DNA of 53,818 nucleotides from a virus, in IMG/VR virus record IMGVR_UViG_3300031521_000088, positions 1-53,818 of that record. The stretch is one strand, 5' to 3'. The position numbers and the translations under genes are program-made. The notes under the pieces were generated by a model. The model searched no databases and had not been told where the DNA came from. It saw only the letters and a list, made by a program, of their open reading frames with translations. This document shows positions 26,144-35,606 of this stretch, piece after piece. Within the stretch, counting starts at the first letter, position 1; each line of letters starts with the position of its first letter.

Positions 26144-26919
26144 CCAAGCTTCTCCAAAGCTGGCAGTGCGATATCGCCTTCGAGGGGCAATGTTGCACAT
26201 ACCTTTGATAGAGGACATGACTTGCAAATCTTGGAATTGGCACGGTAATTCTTCTTGGGCAACTTGCGGTCAACCCAAGCCTTATGCACAGTACGCATCC
26301 ATCCAAATGCACTCTCGACCCACGCCTTGTTCTCTGGGGTCATTTCCAGAGGAATAGCGAGGAGTTCATGAGTATCCTTGTTCTCATAAAGGATTACACC
26401 AAGGTCAAAGCCTTGAATGTACATGTAGATCAATAGCTGCGAACGGTGATAAGGGAGCGCATTACCTGCGTCCTTCCTTCGCTGAAAGGCGATATCTCTT
26501 GTCGTCTTAATCTCGACAGGGAGGTTGCCATCATTCCAGAACAGTTCAAGGTCTTGGTAACCGAAGATAGGAGGATCACTGTTGATGATCTTCTTCTCAA
26601 TGGAAGCGACAATTGCCGTCTTCGCTACTGCCTTCTGGATTCTCTCATGGCTGTAAGAGCCATTTTGCATGTTAGCAATTTCCTGCGGAGAATTATCCGA
26701 TTCGAACTCTCCACCATCAAATGCTAGGTACCAATAACGGGGGCATTCACCTGAACCGTATACTAGCGATGATGGAGCGAACGTCTTCTTCTTCTTGTAC
26801 TCGATGGGATTCTCTGGGAGATATCCCTGTTCGATTGCTGCGATCAGAGCCTTGGTATCAACCAGACCCTTTGCAGTTCTTGCTTCCCCAATTAGATTCT
26901 TGAGTAAGTTCTTAGCCAT
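26140..26919 (-). CDS. Cas4/RecB-like PD-(D/E)XK exonuclease (259 aa)
   Basis: Iron-sulfur-type Cas4-like nuclease: first Cys in GECPRYWYLAF (about 55), nuclease core DLELFWNDGNLPVEIKTTR (D ... ExK), HRSQLLIYMYIQG motif, and a C-terminal cysteine set SKICKSCPLSKVC. These residues match phage Cas4-family 5'-3' exonucleases used in recombination. No cas genes or CRISPR are nearby, so a recombination role is the better reading. Confidence 0.85.
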   Translation of the reverse strand: MAKNLLKNLIGEARTAKGLVDTKALIAAIEQGYLPENPIEYKKKKTFAPSSLVYGSGECPRYWYLAFDGGEFESDNSPQEIANMQNGSYSHERIQKAVAKTAIVASIEKKIINSDPPIFGYQDLELFWNDGNLPVEIKTTRDIAFQRRKDAGNALPYHRSQLLIYMYIQGFDLGVILYENKDTHELLAIPLEMTPENKAWVESAFGWMRTVHKAWVDRKLPKKNYRANSKICKSCPLSKVCATLPLEGDIALPALEKLG

Positions 26920-27232
26920 ATACCTTATCTTTCGCCATGTATTTCAGTGCATCACAAAGTCTACGAGTAGCTTCGGTCAGGCTGTAATACAGATTCTTTT
27001 TGTCTCGCTTCGTCTTATCGACGTTGGTGTAGTAGCTGGCAAGCATCGAGAACTTAGCTGCGAATGCTTCCAAGCGAACAATCGTTGTCGCCACCTTGTT
27101 CGGTGGGATATCGGGATTCACCATCATCTTGACGATCACTGCGAGAACTTCGTTCAGGTCATCGTCTACCATCAGATCACTGATCTTCTGGAATTCGTCT
27201 ACCTGTTGCACCAGTTCAAGAGTGGTGGACAT
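26912..27232 (-). CDS. Hypothetical helical protein (106 aa)
   Basis: ATG at 27232 (MSTTLELVQQVDEFQKISDL), overlapping neighbours on both sides. Helical throughout; the pattern EAFAAKFSMLASYYTNVDKTKRDKKNLYYSLTEATRRLCDALKYMAK is one I recall as a conserved actinophage protein found beside Cas4-like genes. Function unknown. Confidence 0.78.
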   Translation of the reverse strand: MSTTLELVQQVDEFQKISDLMVDDDLNEVLAVIVKMMVNPDIPPNKVATTIVRLEAFAAKFSMLASYYTNVDKTKRDKKNLYYSLTEATRRLCDALKYMAKDKVYG

Positions 27233-27546
27233 TATTTGTTTCCTTCTAGTAGATATTCTAGCATATCGTACTCTATCACCGCTAGTCGGACCTTTCTGTC
27301 CCCTTCACCGATGATGAGGTACAACAGGGGAGACTTACCCTTGTCTACCCTCATGGTATCTGTGCAAAGCTTGGCCCAGATATCTTGGTTGAGCGTGAAT
27401 GACTTCTTGGCGAACTTGGCATCGATGACGAACTCTTCTGTGGACATATCTGCCTTTTCCAAGTTTCTACCGCTGTTCTTGTGCTGCCGTGCGCCAATGC
27501 GCTTTGCCTCAGCCTTTTCCAGCTTGTTATAGTCAGCCCCCTGCAT
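27232..27546 (-). CDS. Hjc-like PD-(D/E)XK nuclease (104 aa)
   Basis: Start at ATG 27546 (MQGADYNKLEKAEAKRIGAR) with AAGG six bases upstream. KRIGARQHKNSGRNLEKADM...EEFVIDAKFAKKSFTLNQDIWAKLC...KSPLLYLII follows the Holliday junction resolvase/VRR-type layout: RxGxR, SGR, D, then (E/D)xK and a Lys-rich follow-up. The DAK replaces the commoner ECK. Fits the recombination cluster, though a second resolvase (RuvC-like) is nearby. Confidence 0.65.
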   Translation of the reverse strand: MQGADYNKLEKAEAKRIGARQHKNSGRNLEKADMSTEEFVIDAKFAKKSFTLNQDIWAKLCTDTMRVDKGKSPLLYLIIGEGDRKVRLAVIEYDMLEYLLEGNK

Positions 27547-27727
27547 ATCTGGCCTTAACCTCTGCCTTGGTTGGCTTACGCAAAGACACACTGGACGTAT
27601 GTCCGCACGAACAGCGCCAAGTCATTTCCTTGATGTCGTTGTACCAGAACCTAGCCTTACGAACCTCAAGTCCGCATTCTTGGCAAATGTACTTACCTGA
27701 ATACTCTGCGTACTCTGGCTTAGACAA
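27533..27727 (-). CDS. Zinc-ribbon protein (64 aa)
   Basis: ATG at 27727, overlapping the recA-like stop. YICQECGLEVRKARFWYNDIKEMTWRCSCGHTS is a CxxC / CxCGH zinc ribbon. Basic C-terminus (RKPTKAEVKARY). Likely a nucleic-acid-binding accessory in the recombination operon. Confidence 0.8.
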   Translation of the reverse strand: MSKPEYAEYSGKYICQECGLEVRKARFWYNDIKEMTWRCSCGHTSSVSLRKPTKAEVKARYAGG

Positions 27728-28718
27728 GACGCGCCTCTAGTTCCTTGAGCCTGTCAGGACTTTCCCTGAACCACTTGACCACATTGTCCTTTCCCTGAAT
27801 CTTCAATTCATCTCCATAGTAGTACCAGCCCTTGCCGGTGATGATTCCTTCTTCAATCGCAAGGTCCACTGCGTCATTCACTGTATCTACACCAATGTGG
27901 CTACCGTCGAAGTAGAAGTGGTATTCCCCAGACCTGAACCCTGCGCCCGTCTTATTGAAAGTGATGTCCCAGTTGACCTTTCGACCAATGGTACGCTGCA
28001 CGATCTTGTCTCCGATGAAGGTGTCACCCTTAATAGCTTGGTTTTCAGACTCGGAGCTAAACAACTTGATGATTGTGGAACTGTAGAACTGGACAGCCTT
28101 TCCACCTGTTGGGATGAGGCTTGCGTGCATGGAACCGAAACTGTTTCGAGTCTGGCTAATTAGGATCAGGAGCGTGTGTCCCTGATTCGCATAGTTCAGC
28201 ATCTTGACAGCGTTCGTCATATCCCTTGCCTCAGCACCAATCTGCTTGGTATCGACAAGGTCTTTCAGATCGTTGCTATCCTTGTCGAAGTACACTGCGG
28301 GTAGTAGCGAGGAGATTGAGTCCACTACGATGATGTCTACACCAGCCTGCATTAGGTGAGTGCCAACGTCCACCATATTGTTGACTGTTTGCGCCTTCGA
28401 AACGATCAATTTGGTCGTATCCACACCTAGGGTTGTAGCCCACTTTGGGTCGAAACTCGACTCCGCATCGATCCATGCACACACCTTTCCTACTGCCTGT
28501 GCCAGTGCAATCAATTGAAGCATTGTGCTGGACTTGCTTGCTGACTTGTTTCCCCAGATCAAAACCTGACGACCGTAAACCAATCCTCCACCTAGCGCCT
28601 TGTTCAGGCTAGGGCTTGGGGTCTTTGCGTATTCAGGCTCTGGGAAGTCTGAACCCATGATGATCTGCTTGCGTAGTGCTGGACTGAGTCCTGCGATAAT
28701 CTGTTCTAGCTCCATCAT
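27720..28718 (-). CDS. recA: RecA-like recombinase (332 aa)
   Basis: Strand-exchange protein. Contains SLNKALGGGLVYGRQVLIWGNKSASKSSTMLQL (Walker A region), WIDAESSFDP, GVDIIVVDSISSLLP (Walker B), LLILISQTRNSFG and GGKAVQFYSSTIIKL, all in RecA order. The Walker A is odd: GNKSASKSS keeps Lys but has Ser where the usual GKT glycine sits. Length close to RecA. ATGA-coupled to the dUTPase gene. Confidence 0.9.
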   Translation of the reverse strand: MMELEQIIAGLSPALRKQIIMGSDFPEPEYAKTPSPSLNKALGGGLVYGRQVLIWGNKSASKSSTMLQLIALAQAVGKVCAWIDAESSFDPKWATTLGVDTTKLIVSKAQTVNNMVDVGTHLMQAGVDIIVVDSISSLLPAVYFDKDSNDLKDLVDTKQIGAEARDMTNAVKMLNYANQGHTLLILISQTRNSFGSMHASLIPTGGKAVQFYSSTIIKLFSSESENQAIKGDTFIGDKIVQRTIGRKVNWDITFNKTGAGFRSGEYHFYFDGSHIGVDTVNDAVDLAIEEGIITGKGWYYYGDELKIQGKDNVVKWFRESPDRLKELEARLV

Positions 28719-29155
28719 AGACCTGTCGATCCCAGTCCCATTTCACCACGAAGGGTTTCAGGGATTTCTGACACTGTAATCAGGTTGGCCTTTGTGTAAC
28801 GCTGGATTACCAGTTGAGCAATCCTGTCACCAGCTTCCCATGAATAGTACTTGCCATTGGCATTGTACAGGATTACCTTGAGTTCTCCACGATACCCGCT
28901 GTCAATGGTACCCGGCGCGTTGAGCACGGTGATTCCGTACTTTGCAGCGAGTCCTGACCTTGGGTGTACAAGTCCTACATAGCCCTCAGGAATTGCAATG
29001 GAAATCCCAGTGCCGACAACGGCAACGCTGCCAGCACCGAGACCACCACGTTCCAGAGCATGTAGGTCCATGCCTGCATCATCTTCATGTGCGTACAGTG
29101 GAGTCCAAGCTCGTTCATCCAAATACGCAATCATCACATCTACTTTGTCAATCAT
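28715..29155 (-). CDS. dut: dUTPase (146 aa)
   Basis: Hydrolyses dUTP to dUMP, keeping uracil out of phage DNA and feeding dTMP synthesis. All five trimeric dUTPase motifs are present: DAGMDL, HPRSGLAAK, NAPGTIDSGYRGE, GDRIAQLVI and RGEMGLGSTG. Normal length. Overlaps recA-like and polymerase genes by 4 bases each. Confidence 0.95.
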   Translation of the reverse strand: MIDKVDVMIAYLDERAWTPLYAHEDDAGMDLHALERGGLGAGSVAVVGTGISIAIPEGYVGLVHPRSGLAAKYGITVLNAPGTIDSGYRGELKVILYNANGKYYSWEAGDRIAQLVIQRYTKANLITVSEIPETLRGEMGLGSTGL

Positions 29156-32100
29156 CGTTCAACACTCCTATAGATCATTTCGCCACCGCGTCCCTCAGAC
29201 CATTCGATCTTCTTGGCTCTACCCGGCTGTAGACGGATAAAGGCTTGGCTGTAATTGCTGGGGAATACGATCATGGAATCCAATTCCCTAGCGCTGTTCG
29301 CAACAATGACTGTTGCCATACGCTCACGCTTCTTTGTCCATCTGGACGAGAAGTCGATAACGAATAGCTCGTCATCTTCACAAAGCTTACCCTCATGGTT
29401 CAGGAACTCCACAATGGGAGACTCGGAGAACTGAGTGGTCAAGTCGAATGGGACAAAGTCCACGATCCTGTTGTTGCCAATCAGGAGAACGTAGGCGTGA
29501 CCCTTTTCGATTGTTGTATCTGGCGAGCAGAATACCGACGCAGCACCGTGCTTGTCCATGAAGGTAGCACGCGCCCATGTTGGCTTCTTGGCAACCTCAG
29601 TAACGATTCCAAGAATGATGTACGCACCAGTCTCATCAACGTCCTGTGTAGTTGACAGGAATGCAGGCCAATGGTCAGGAACCCTAGCAGACATCTCAGG
29701 AAGATTAAGGAACTCGTAAAGATTCGCCTTGATCCTCGCCATTGTGGTTGGGTTGTCATCGAACAGGCAAGCACCGATGTTATTCAATGCTCCCAAGGAA
29801 CGAACGTTCACACCGCTGCCCTTGGTTCCTACGAACTCCTCAACCTGCTTGTATGACAAGAATGGACGCTGATCGATGTACTTCTGTGCAGAAGTATCCG
29901 ACAGGAACTTCACAGGAGAAAGACCGATGCGAATTGCATCACCCTCAATCGTGAAGCTGACACCAGACTCATTGACGTGCGGGAGCTTGATCTGGATACC
30001 CAGACGCTTTGCCTCAATGAGGTACTGCGTACGAATGTCCTTGTCATTCTCATTGCAGAGAATTGCCCACATGAACTCCAATGGGTAGTGCAGCTTCAAG
30101 TAGGCTGTCCAGTATCCGATCAACGAGTATGCGTAAGCGTGTGACTTGTTGAAGGAATATCCTGCGTGAGCCTCGAAGTCGTGCCAAAGCTTCCAAGCTG
30201 TCTCTTCGCCTACGAACTCTGTCGCATTCTTGATGAACTTGTCTTCGAAAGGCTTAAACTCTTTCGAGTCCTTCTTCTTACCGATGATTCGACGGACCTT
30301 GTCTGCTTCTGCCATTGACATACCGCCGATGGTGAAGCAGGTACGCATAACCTGTTCCTGATAGAGAACACAACCGTAGGTGTCGGAGAGGTAAGGCTGT
30401 AGCTCCACACAGGGATACTCAGTCATCTCTTCGCCATGCATCCTAGCGATGTACGATTTACCAATCGTATTTGCAGCACCGGGCCTAACGAGGGCGTTGG
30501 TGGCCGCTAGCTCCTCGAAGGTCTTTACCTTGATCTTACGCAACAATGATGTGTAAGGGGCAGCCTCACACTGGAACACGCCCAGAGTGTGACCATCTGA
30601 CAGCATCTTATAGACATCCCTGTCGTCAAGCCTGAGCCTGTCCAAATCAAGTTTGATTCCGCGTAGCTCCGCAATCTTATCAACCGCATCGTGCAATACC
30701 GACAACGCCTTGAGTCCGAGGAAGTCGAGCTTGATCAATCCGATGTCGGCAGCTTCGTCCATGTCAACAGCTACGATGTGTAGCTCTTCCTTGGTCGCTG
30801 CAATCTTGCGCATCTCGATTGGTGCAACACGGTTCAACGGGATATTGGATGCAACAATACCAGAAGCGTGAACTCCCGTACCCTTGATCCTACCGCGAAG
30901 CTGTTCACCGTACTTGATGACCTCAGGGTAATTGTCCCTGAACTCGACTACGTTCTTGATATCGGACAACAAGAAGTCTTCCCAGCCATCAATCTGCTTG
31001 TTGACACGGTTGACCTCTACCAGAGGAATACCGAATACACGGGAAACATCCTTGATGATGTTCTTGCCGCTGAACTCTTGGAACGTCGCAATGGACGCAA
31101 CGTGCTTGTACTCCTCAGCGAAGTAAGCCTTTACCTCCGCACGACGCTTATCCTCAATGTCGATATCGAAGTCGGGGAATCCATCACGCTCAGGGTTGAT
31201 GAATCGGAAGAACTCAAGCTTGTCCTTGATAGGATCAAGGTTCGTGATGCCCATTCCGAAAGCGATCAAACAGCCTGCACCAGAACCACGACCGGGTCCA
31301 ACCCAGATGTTGTTCTTGTGGCAGAAGTCGATTGCGTTACCAACCAATAGGAAGTACGGGGAGAAGTGCTTGCTAGAAATTACAGGCATTTCCTCTTCAA
31401 GGATTCGTGCCTGATATTCTGGGTGGTTGTCCCACAATCCCTTTGCCCTCAGTCCAGCAATGGTACGTTCCAGAACTACCTCATCTGGGTTATCGAACCG
31501 TACCGGCAAAAGGTCGAGACCCTTGGGCACAACGTAATCACCGATCTGTTCGTAAACCTTGAAGGTGTTGTCGAACATATCCTCGCGGGCGTCATCGCCC
31601 ATTGCATCCCACATCTCCTGACCCGAAAGCAAATGGATGTCGAACTTATTGAAGGTCAGCATACGATCCTCAGCGTAAAGGTGGTCCAGACGCTTCATCG
31701 GGTCTTCAATCTGAATCGAAGACTCGTAGTCCGTATCCTTTACCTGCTTGGGATGCGTGTTGGCAATCAGCATGATTTCCTGAATTACCTTCTGGTCCTT
31801 CGTTGCATGGTGGCAGTCAGGAGTTACTAGAGTAGGAATACCCATGGAATCAGCAAGCTCGATAAGCTTCCTATTCATACCGGGAACGTTGTGAGGCATT
31901 ACCTCGATGAAGTAGTCATCACCCTTGAGTTCCTTGAAGTAGGAAGCGACTTCCTTTGCCCTTGCAAAGTCGCCATTCTCGATAGCCTGATTGATCAGAC
32001 CACCCATGCAGCCAGAACCGATGATGATTCCCTCATGGTATTGCTCTAGGAGGTCGTAGTCCATACGAGGCTTGTAGTGGAACCCTGTGGTCCATGCAAG

Positions 32101-32436
32101 CTCGTTCATCTTGTTCAAGTTGTCGTAGCCAGCCTGATCCTTGGCAACCATCAGCAAGTGGTGGTAAATCTTGTCAAGGGGACCAACGCGCTCTTCCTTC
32201 TTGCGCCTGTCAGTCCTGTCAGCAGTGAAATAAGCTTCGATTGCAAAGATTGGCTTGATACCGCCAGCTAGCGCTGCACGATGGAAGTCACGGTGACCTG
32301 TCAACGTGCCATGGTCGGAGACAGCAAGTCCCGGCATTTCAAGCTCCACTGCGCGTTCTACATATTCGGTCGGTGTTGCTACACCATCCATAAGACTAAA
32401 GTGTGTGTGGACGTGCAGAGGTACGTAGTTAATCAA
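29152..32436 (-). CDS. dnaE: DNA polymerase III alpha subunit (1094 aa)
   Basis: Replicative polymerase of the bacterial C family. N-terminal PHP domain (VPLHVHTHFSLMDG, SDHGTLTGH), palm with PDFDIDIEDKRR catalytic aspartates and GPGRGSGAGCL, finger GDGHTLGVFQCE-type helix, VLYQEQVM and NKSHAYAYSLIGYWTAYLK. Slightly shorter than E. coli DnaE; the C-terminal OB and tau-binding parts look reduced. Probably starts with TTG at 32436, AAGGAAA eight bases upstream. Confidence 0.96.
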   Translation of the reverse strand: MINYVPLHVHTHFSLMDGVATPTEYVERAVELEMPGLAVSDHGTLTGHRDFHRAALAGGIKPIFAIEAYFTADRTDRRKKEERVGPLDKIYHHLLMVAKDQAGYDNLNKMNELAWTTGFHYKPRMDYDLLEQYHEGIIIGSGCMGGLINQAIENGDFARAKEVASYFKELKGDDYFIEVMPHNVPGMNRKLIELADSMGIPTLVTPDCHHATKDQKVIQEIMLIANTHPKQVKDTDYESSIQIEDPMKRLDHLYAEDRMLTFNKFDIHLLSGQEMWDAMGDDAREDMFDNTFKVYEQIGDYVVPKGLDLLPVRFDNPDEVVLERTIAGLRAKGLWDNHPEYQARILEEEMPVISSKHFSPYFLLVGNAIDFCHKNNIWVGPGRGSGAGCLIAFGMGITNLDPIKDKLEFFRFINPERDGFPDFDIDIEDKRRAEVKAYFAEEYKHVASIATFQEFSGKNIIKDVSRVFGIPLVEVNRVNKQIDGWEDFLLSDIKNVVEFRDNYPEVIKYGEQLRGRIKGTGVHASGIVASNIPLNRVAPIEMRKIAATKEELHIVAVDMDEAADIGLIKLDFLGLKALSVLHDAVDKIAELRGIKLDLDRLRLDDRDVYKMLSDGHTLGVFQCEAAPYTSLLRKIKVKTFEELAATNALVRPGAANTIGKSYIARMHGEEMTEYPCVELQPYLSDTYGCVLYQEQVMRTCFTIGGMSMAEADKVRRIIGKKKDSKEFKPFEDKFIKNATEFVGEETAWKLWHDFEAHAGYSFNKSHAYAYSLIGYWTAYLKLHYPLEFMWAILCNENDKDIRTQYLIEAKRLGIQIKLPHVNESGVSFTIEGDAIRIGLSPVKFLSDTSAQKYIDQRPFLSYKQVEEFVGTKGSGVNVRSLGALNNIGACLFDDNPTTMARIKANLYEFLNLPEMSARVPDHWPAFLSTTQDVDETGAYIILGIVTEVAKKPTWARATFMDKHGAASVFCSPDTTIEKGHAYVLLIGNNRIVDFVPFDLTTQFSESPIVEFLNHEGKLCEDDELFVIDFSSRWTKKRERMATVIVANSARELDSMIVFPSNYSQAFIRLQPGRAKKIEWSEGRGGEMIYRSVER

Positions 32437-32462
32437 GATTTGGTTTCCTTAGAAGTTAGAAG

Positions 32463-32486
32463 GGCTGGGGACCGAAGCCCCCAGCC
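32463..32486 (-). terminator. UUCG-loop hairpin after ssDNA-binding protein gene
   Basis: GGCTGGGGGC-TTCG-GTCCCCAGCC, a 10-bp stem eleven bases downstream of the gene at 32497. Same design as 8161-8184. It may attenuate between the abundant ssDNA-binding protein and the polymerase. Confidence 0.65.
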
Positions 32487-32496
32487 ACTTAGTTTG

Positions 32497-33165
32497 TTAC
32501 CACTCTACGTTAGCAGAACCCTTGAGTTCGCCTTCCGGTGCTACGGAATTCGAGAATCCATAGAAGCGAGACTGCTCAGCGTAAGGCACGTCACGAAGGA
32601 CTGCCTCGATATCAAATGGCTCTACTGCGGGCCACTTGAAAGGCTTTGCGTCAACAGCCTTTGGGTAGAACTGGTAGGTTGTGTTGTCCTTGCCAGTACC
32701 CGTACGCTTGAGGCGGAAGGTCAGGTTCGAAATGGAATCATTCTCGATGAAGTGATCCTTGATCATTGCGAACTTGTCGTTGCGGTAAACACCCATGGAC
32801 CAAAGAGCCACATAGGGATCGTTCTTGCCATCGTCAACGAGGACATTGATGTAGAACTTCTGCTTGGAGCGCCAAGCCTTATCGAATTCTACCTGCTCAC
32901 ATGCCCAGCACTTTCCCTGAGAATCCATGGAGCACAGAGCGTGACGCTTGTATCCTTCTGGTCCCGGTGGCTGGTGCTCGTCAACTACAGCGGCTGTACC
33001 ACGACCAAGATCGTAGTTGGGGGAGTTAACGTCAAGCTCATTGACGAAACGGAGAGTAACGTCATCTCCGTCCTTGAGTGAAAGCCACTTCGCCTTCACA
33101 TAATCTACCGTCTCGCGTGGAGCGGTCTTCTCTTGAATTGCCTTGATACCTCTTGCAATACCCAT
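32497..33165 (-). CDS. Single-stranded DNA-binding protein-like (222 aa)
   Basis: ATG at 33165 (MGIARGIKAIQEKTAPRETV), AGGAG upstream. Contains KWLSLKDGDDVTLRFVNELD, then a zinc-type HALCSMDSQGKCWACE, QKFYINVLVDDG, and an FRLKRTGTGKDNTTYQFYPK strand, resembling phage gp32/gp2.5-like ssDNA-binding proteins with a zinc insertion. It lies between primase and polymerase, followed by a hairpin, as expected for a highly expressed replication protein. Assignment by motif and context, not certain. Confidence 0.75.
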   Translation of the reverse strand: MGIARGIKAIQEKTAPRETVDYVKAKWLSLKDGDDVTLRFVNELDVNSPNYDLGRGTAAVVDEHQPPGPEGYKRHALCSMDSQGKCWACEQVEFDKAWRSKQKFYINVLVDDGKNDPYVALWSMGVYRNDKFAMIKDHFIENDSISNLTFRLKRTGTGKDNTTYQFYPKAVDAKPFKWPAVEPFDIEAVLRDVPYAEQSRFYGFSNSVAPEGELKGSANVEW

Positions 33166-34095
33166 TTACTTTTCTCCTAATAGTATATTCACTGGATTCT
33201 TCACATAGTCAGCCCACTGAGGAATGTCACTGTACGGCATCTCACCGATGTCCTTGTAACCCTCGGGCGGTACTACCATTATACCACGTCCCTCTAGCTT
33301 TTCGCAAAGCTTGAACGCTGCTGCCTTACCGGGAGAGTCATTGTCAGCTACCACGAAGATAGACTTATAATGGCTAGTCAGCAAGGTAATTTGCGTCTTT
33401 GAAGGGTTGGCTCCCATGGTTGAAATCGCTGGGATTCCGTGCTGGTGAGCCAAGATGGAATCGATTGGAGACTCGAACAAAAAGATGTCTGAGTCCCACT
33501 TGTGAAGGTTGATTCCAAACAACGTCTGGGACTTCTTGGTTCCCGTTGAGTTCTTGAATTCCTTGCCTTCGATACTACGTGCCTGAAAGCCGACGATAAA
33601 TCGACCATCAGGTTCGTAGTAGGGGAAGATGACCATGTCCATGTTGCGACTGTAGCCAAGGTTGTATTCCAAGATACTCTTGCCATTGATACCGCGACTG
33701 TCGAGATAGCTCTGTGCCCTACCGCTGGTGAGCAGTTCGGATGTGAGCTTGTCTGTGACAACAGAATCAAATGGCTCGTACTTGTTTTCCTGATCAAGTT
33801 TCGACCTGATCGATTCAACGATGCTGGTCTCTGACTTGTAGGTGTCAATGAGACGGAGAGCTTCGAAGAAGGTCATGCCAGTCTCATGTCGAACCAAGTC
33901 TACCAGACTTGCGTGCTTAGTGCAAGCGAAGCAGTAGAACACTCCCGTGTCCTTACTTACCTCTGCCGCAGGAGTACGGTGGTTGGAGTGGTAAGGGCAG
34001 AAAACGATCACGTCATTAGGAGCCTCAGCCGCAGCATCAAGTCCGATAACTTCGAGAACCTTCTCTACCTGTCCCTCAGAGTACTCAATCACCAT
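33166..34095 (-). CDS. dnaG: DnaG-like primase (309 aa)
   Basis: Makes RNA primers. N-terminal zinc finger (IVFCPYHSNHRTPAAEVS...FYCFACTKHASLVDLV), RNA polymerase domain with TOPRIM motifs FLFESPIDSILAHQHG and FVVADNDSPGKAA, and FQARSIEGKEFKNS. Shorter than bacterial DnaG, lacking the helicase-binding domain, as in many phages. Start at ATG 34095 (or GTG 34092) chosen over the longer frame; it overlaps the helicase gene by 11 bases. Confidence 0.9.
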   Translation of the reverse strand: MVIEYSEGQVEKVLEVIGLDAAAEAPNDVIVFCPYHSNHRTPAAEVSKDTGVFYCFACTKHASLVDLVRHETGMTFFEALRLIDTYKSETSIVESIRSKLDQENKYEPFDSVVTDKLTSELLTSGRAQSYLDSRGINGKSILEYNLGYSRNMDMVIFPYYEPDGRFIVGFQARSIEGKEFKNSTGTKKSQTLFGINLHKWDSDIFLFESPIDSILAHQHGIPAISTMGANPSKTQITLLTSHYKSIFVVADNDSPGKAAAFKLCEKLEGRGIMVVPPEGYKDIGEMPYSDIPQWADYVKNPVNILLGEK

Positions 34096-35302
34096 ATTCC
34101 TTGTAGATAAACATGCCCTTGTCAAAGTCAACAACCAACAGGAACTCTCCCAAGAATCCATTGCGGTTCTTACGGAATACACATTCCATGATGTTGTCAC
34201 CGGGCTGCCTACCGAATGCGATCAGCCAGTCAGCATCATACGCGATCTGCTTCGACCATGCAACTTGACCAAGCTGAGGAACAGAGTTCATGTCAGTAGC
34301 GTCGTCAGGTGTTGCAGACGAGATAGCCACAATGGCAATGTTCTTGTTGAGAGCAAGCTGCTTGAGTTCCCTCGACAATGCCTTCATCTTCTGGGTTTCC
34401 CCCTCAACCTTTGCGTTGGGGTCCATAAGGTTCAAGTAGTCGATGAACACAATGTCAGGTCGATACTGGTCAATCTTTGCACTGACTGTTGATGGCTTAA
34501 CCGTTCCATCCATGCCGTCCGTTGAGACGATGTGAATAGGAGGGCGTCCATCAAACTTCTTGCCAGCCCAAAGTGTGAAATCTTCTGGCTCGACATATCC
34601 GCCAGAAAGCTTACGGTGAGACCATACGCCTTCGCCTTGGATTGTGAAGAGCCTTGTCCTTACCTCAGCCTCAGTCATTTCCAGACTGATGATGAGAGGA
34701 GTCTTGCCATTCTTCCATGCCTGTACCGCGAAGTACTGCATCATCCAAGACTTACCGATGGATGGGTAGGCAAGGAATACACCGAACTGTCCCGGTGTGA
34801 TACCGGACGGCAGGCAAGCGTCGAAACCCTTGAGACCTGTCGTGATGCCGTAGGAACCACTGTCACGCAAGTCACGTACTTGCTTGAAATGGGCTAGGGC
34901 GCTGTCGATGTTGGTAGCGTCTAGGTCACGTACTGTAGACGTTGCACGGGTAATCTCCGATGCTGCCACTGTCATAGTTGTCAGGGCGTCACCAGCCTTA
35001 CCGTCCTGTACCTGTTCTGCTGCCTTACGCAGCGTTGAGCGAACAGAGTCGTTCAGGAATTCGTTGCGGAGTTCGTCAAGATGATACTTGGTCGCTCCTG
35101 TATCTGTCGTGTATTCAAAACTGGGATATCTTTCCTTCACCAAGCCTACAGCCGGAACGCTCTGGTTCTGGTCGTAGTAGTTCCTGATGAAGTCCCAGAT
35201 ATCGGTGTGCGTCTTGAGTAGCGAAGAAACATTTGCCTGCATGAGGACGTGCATTTGCTTGTCATTCAATACTGCGGAAAGCGTTCTAGCTTCAAGATTC
35301 AT
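34085..35302 (-). CDS. dnaB: DnaB-like replicative helicase (405 aa)
   Basis: RecA-fold hexameric helicase. Small N-terminal domain, then GLKGFDACLPSGITPGQFGVFLAYPSIGKSWM (Walker A AYPSIGKS), LIISLEMTEAEVRTR (H1a), DIVFIDYLNLM (Walker B), KALSRELKQLAL and QIAYDADWLIAF. Slightly shorter than bacterial DnaB. Directly followed by primase and preceded by a possible loader gene. Confidence 0.93.
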   Translation of the reverse strand: MNLEARTLSAVLNDKQMHVLMQANVSSLLKTHTDIWDFIRNYYDQNQSVPAVGLVKERYPSFEYTTDTGATKYHLDELRNEFLNDSVRSTLRKAAEQVQDGKAGDALTTMTVAASEITRATSTVRDLDATNIDSALAHFKQVRDLRDSGSYGITTGLKGFDACLPSGITPGQFGVFLAYPSIGKSWMMQYFAVQAWKNGKTPLIISLEMTEAEVRTRLFTIQGEGVWSHRKLSGGYVEPEDFTLWAGKKFDGRPPIHIVSTDGMDGTVKPSTVSAKIDQYRPDIVFIDYLNLMDPNAKVEGETQKMKALSRELKQLALNKNIAIVAISSATPDDATDMNSVPQLGQVAWSKQIAYDADWLIAFGRQPGDNIMECVFRKNRNGFLGEFLLVVDFDKGMFIYKEYGD

Positions 35303-35606
35303 CTAGTAGCTCCTTCATTTTGGCTCGCTGCGCTTTGCGAAACTCGTCGTCTTGCTGCTTCATGAGCATCGCCATATGGATATCAGTAGCCTTGAAGGCA
35401 AAGTTCTTCCATTGTGGATTGGTTTGGATTGAGAAGTAATAGTCCATCATCTCGTAAATGCGGTTCAAACCGAATGATTGAATCAACGCATCTGCCGCCC
35501 ATTGTTCGGCATACTTATTGAGAGGAGGACGAACAAAGCCGTGGGACTTAGTTAGGTTCTCAAACTTTGAGATGACCGCGTACTTGTCTTTGTTCGTAGC
35601 TGCCAT
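35292..35606 (-). CDS. Hypothetical protein, possible helicase loader (104 aa)
   Basis: ATG at 35606 (MAATNKDKYAVISKFENLTK), overlapping the dnaB-like gene by 11 bases. Helical, with WAADALIQSFGLNRIYEMMDYYFSIQTNPQWKNFAFKATDI and a charged C-terminus. The W...MMDYYF...NPxW pattern resembles helicase-loader-like small replication proteins. Position supports this; evidence is modest. Confidence 0.6.
   Translation of the reverse strand: MAATNKDKYAVISKFENLTKSHGFVRPPLNKYAEQWAADALIQSFGLNRIYEMMDYYFSIQTNPQWKNFAFKATDIHMAMLMKQQDDEFRKAQRAKMKELLDES

Noticed and set aside
26140-26919. CRISPR-Cas adaptation gene (Cas4)
   Set aside because: No repeat-spacer array or other cas genes are present; phage Cas4-like exonucleases occur in recombination clusters such as this one.
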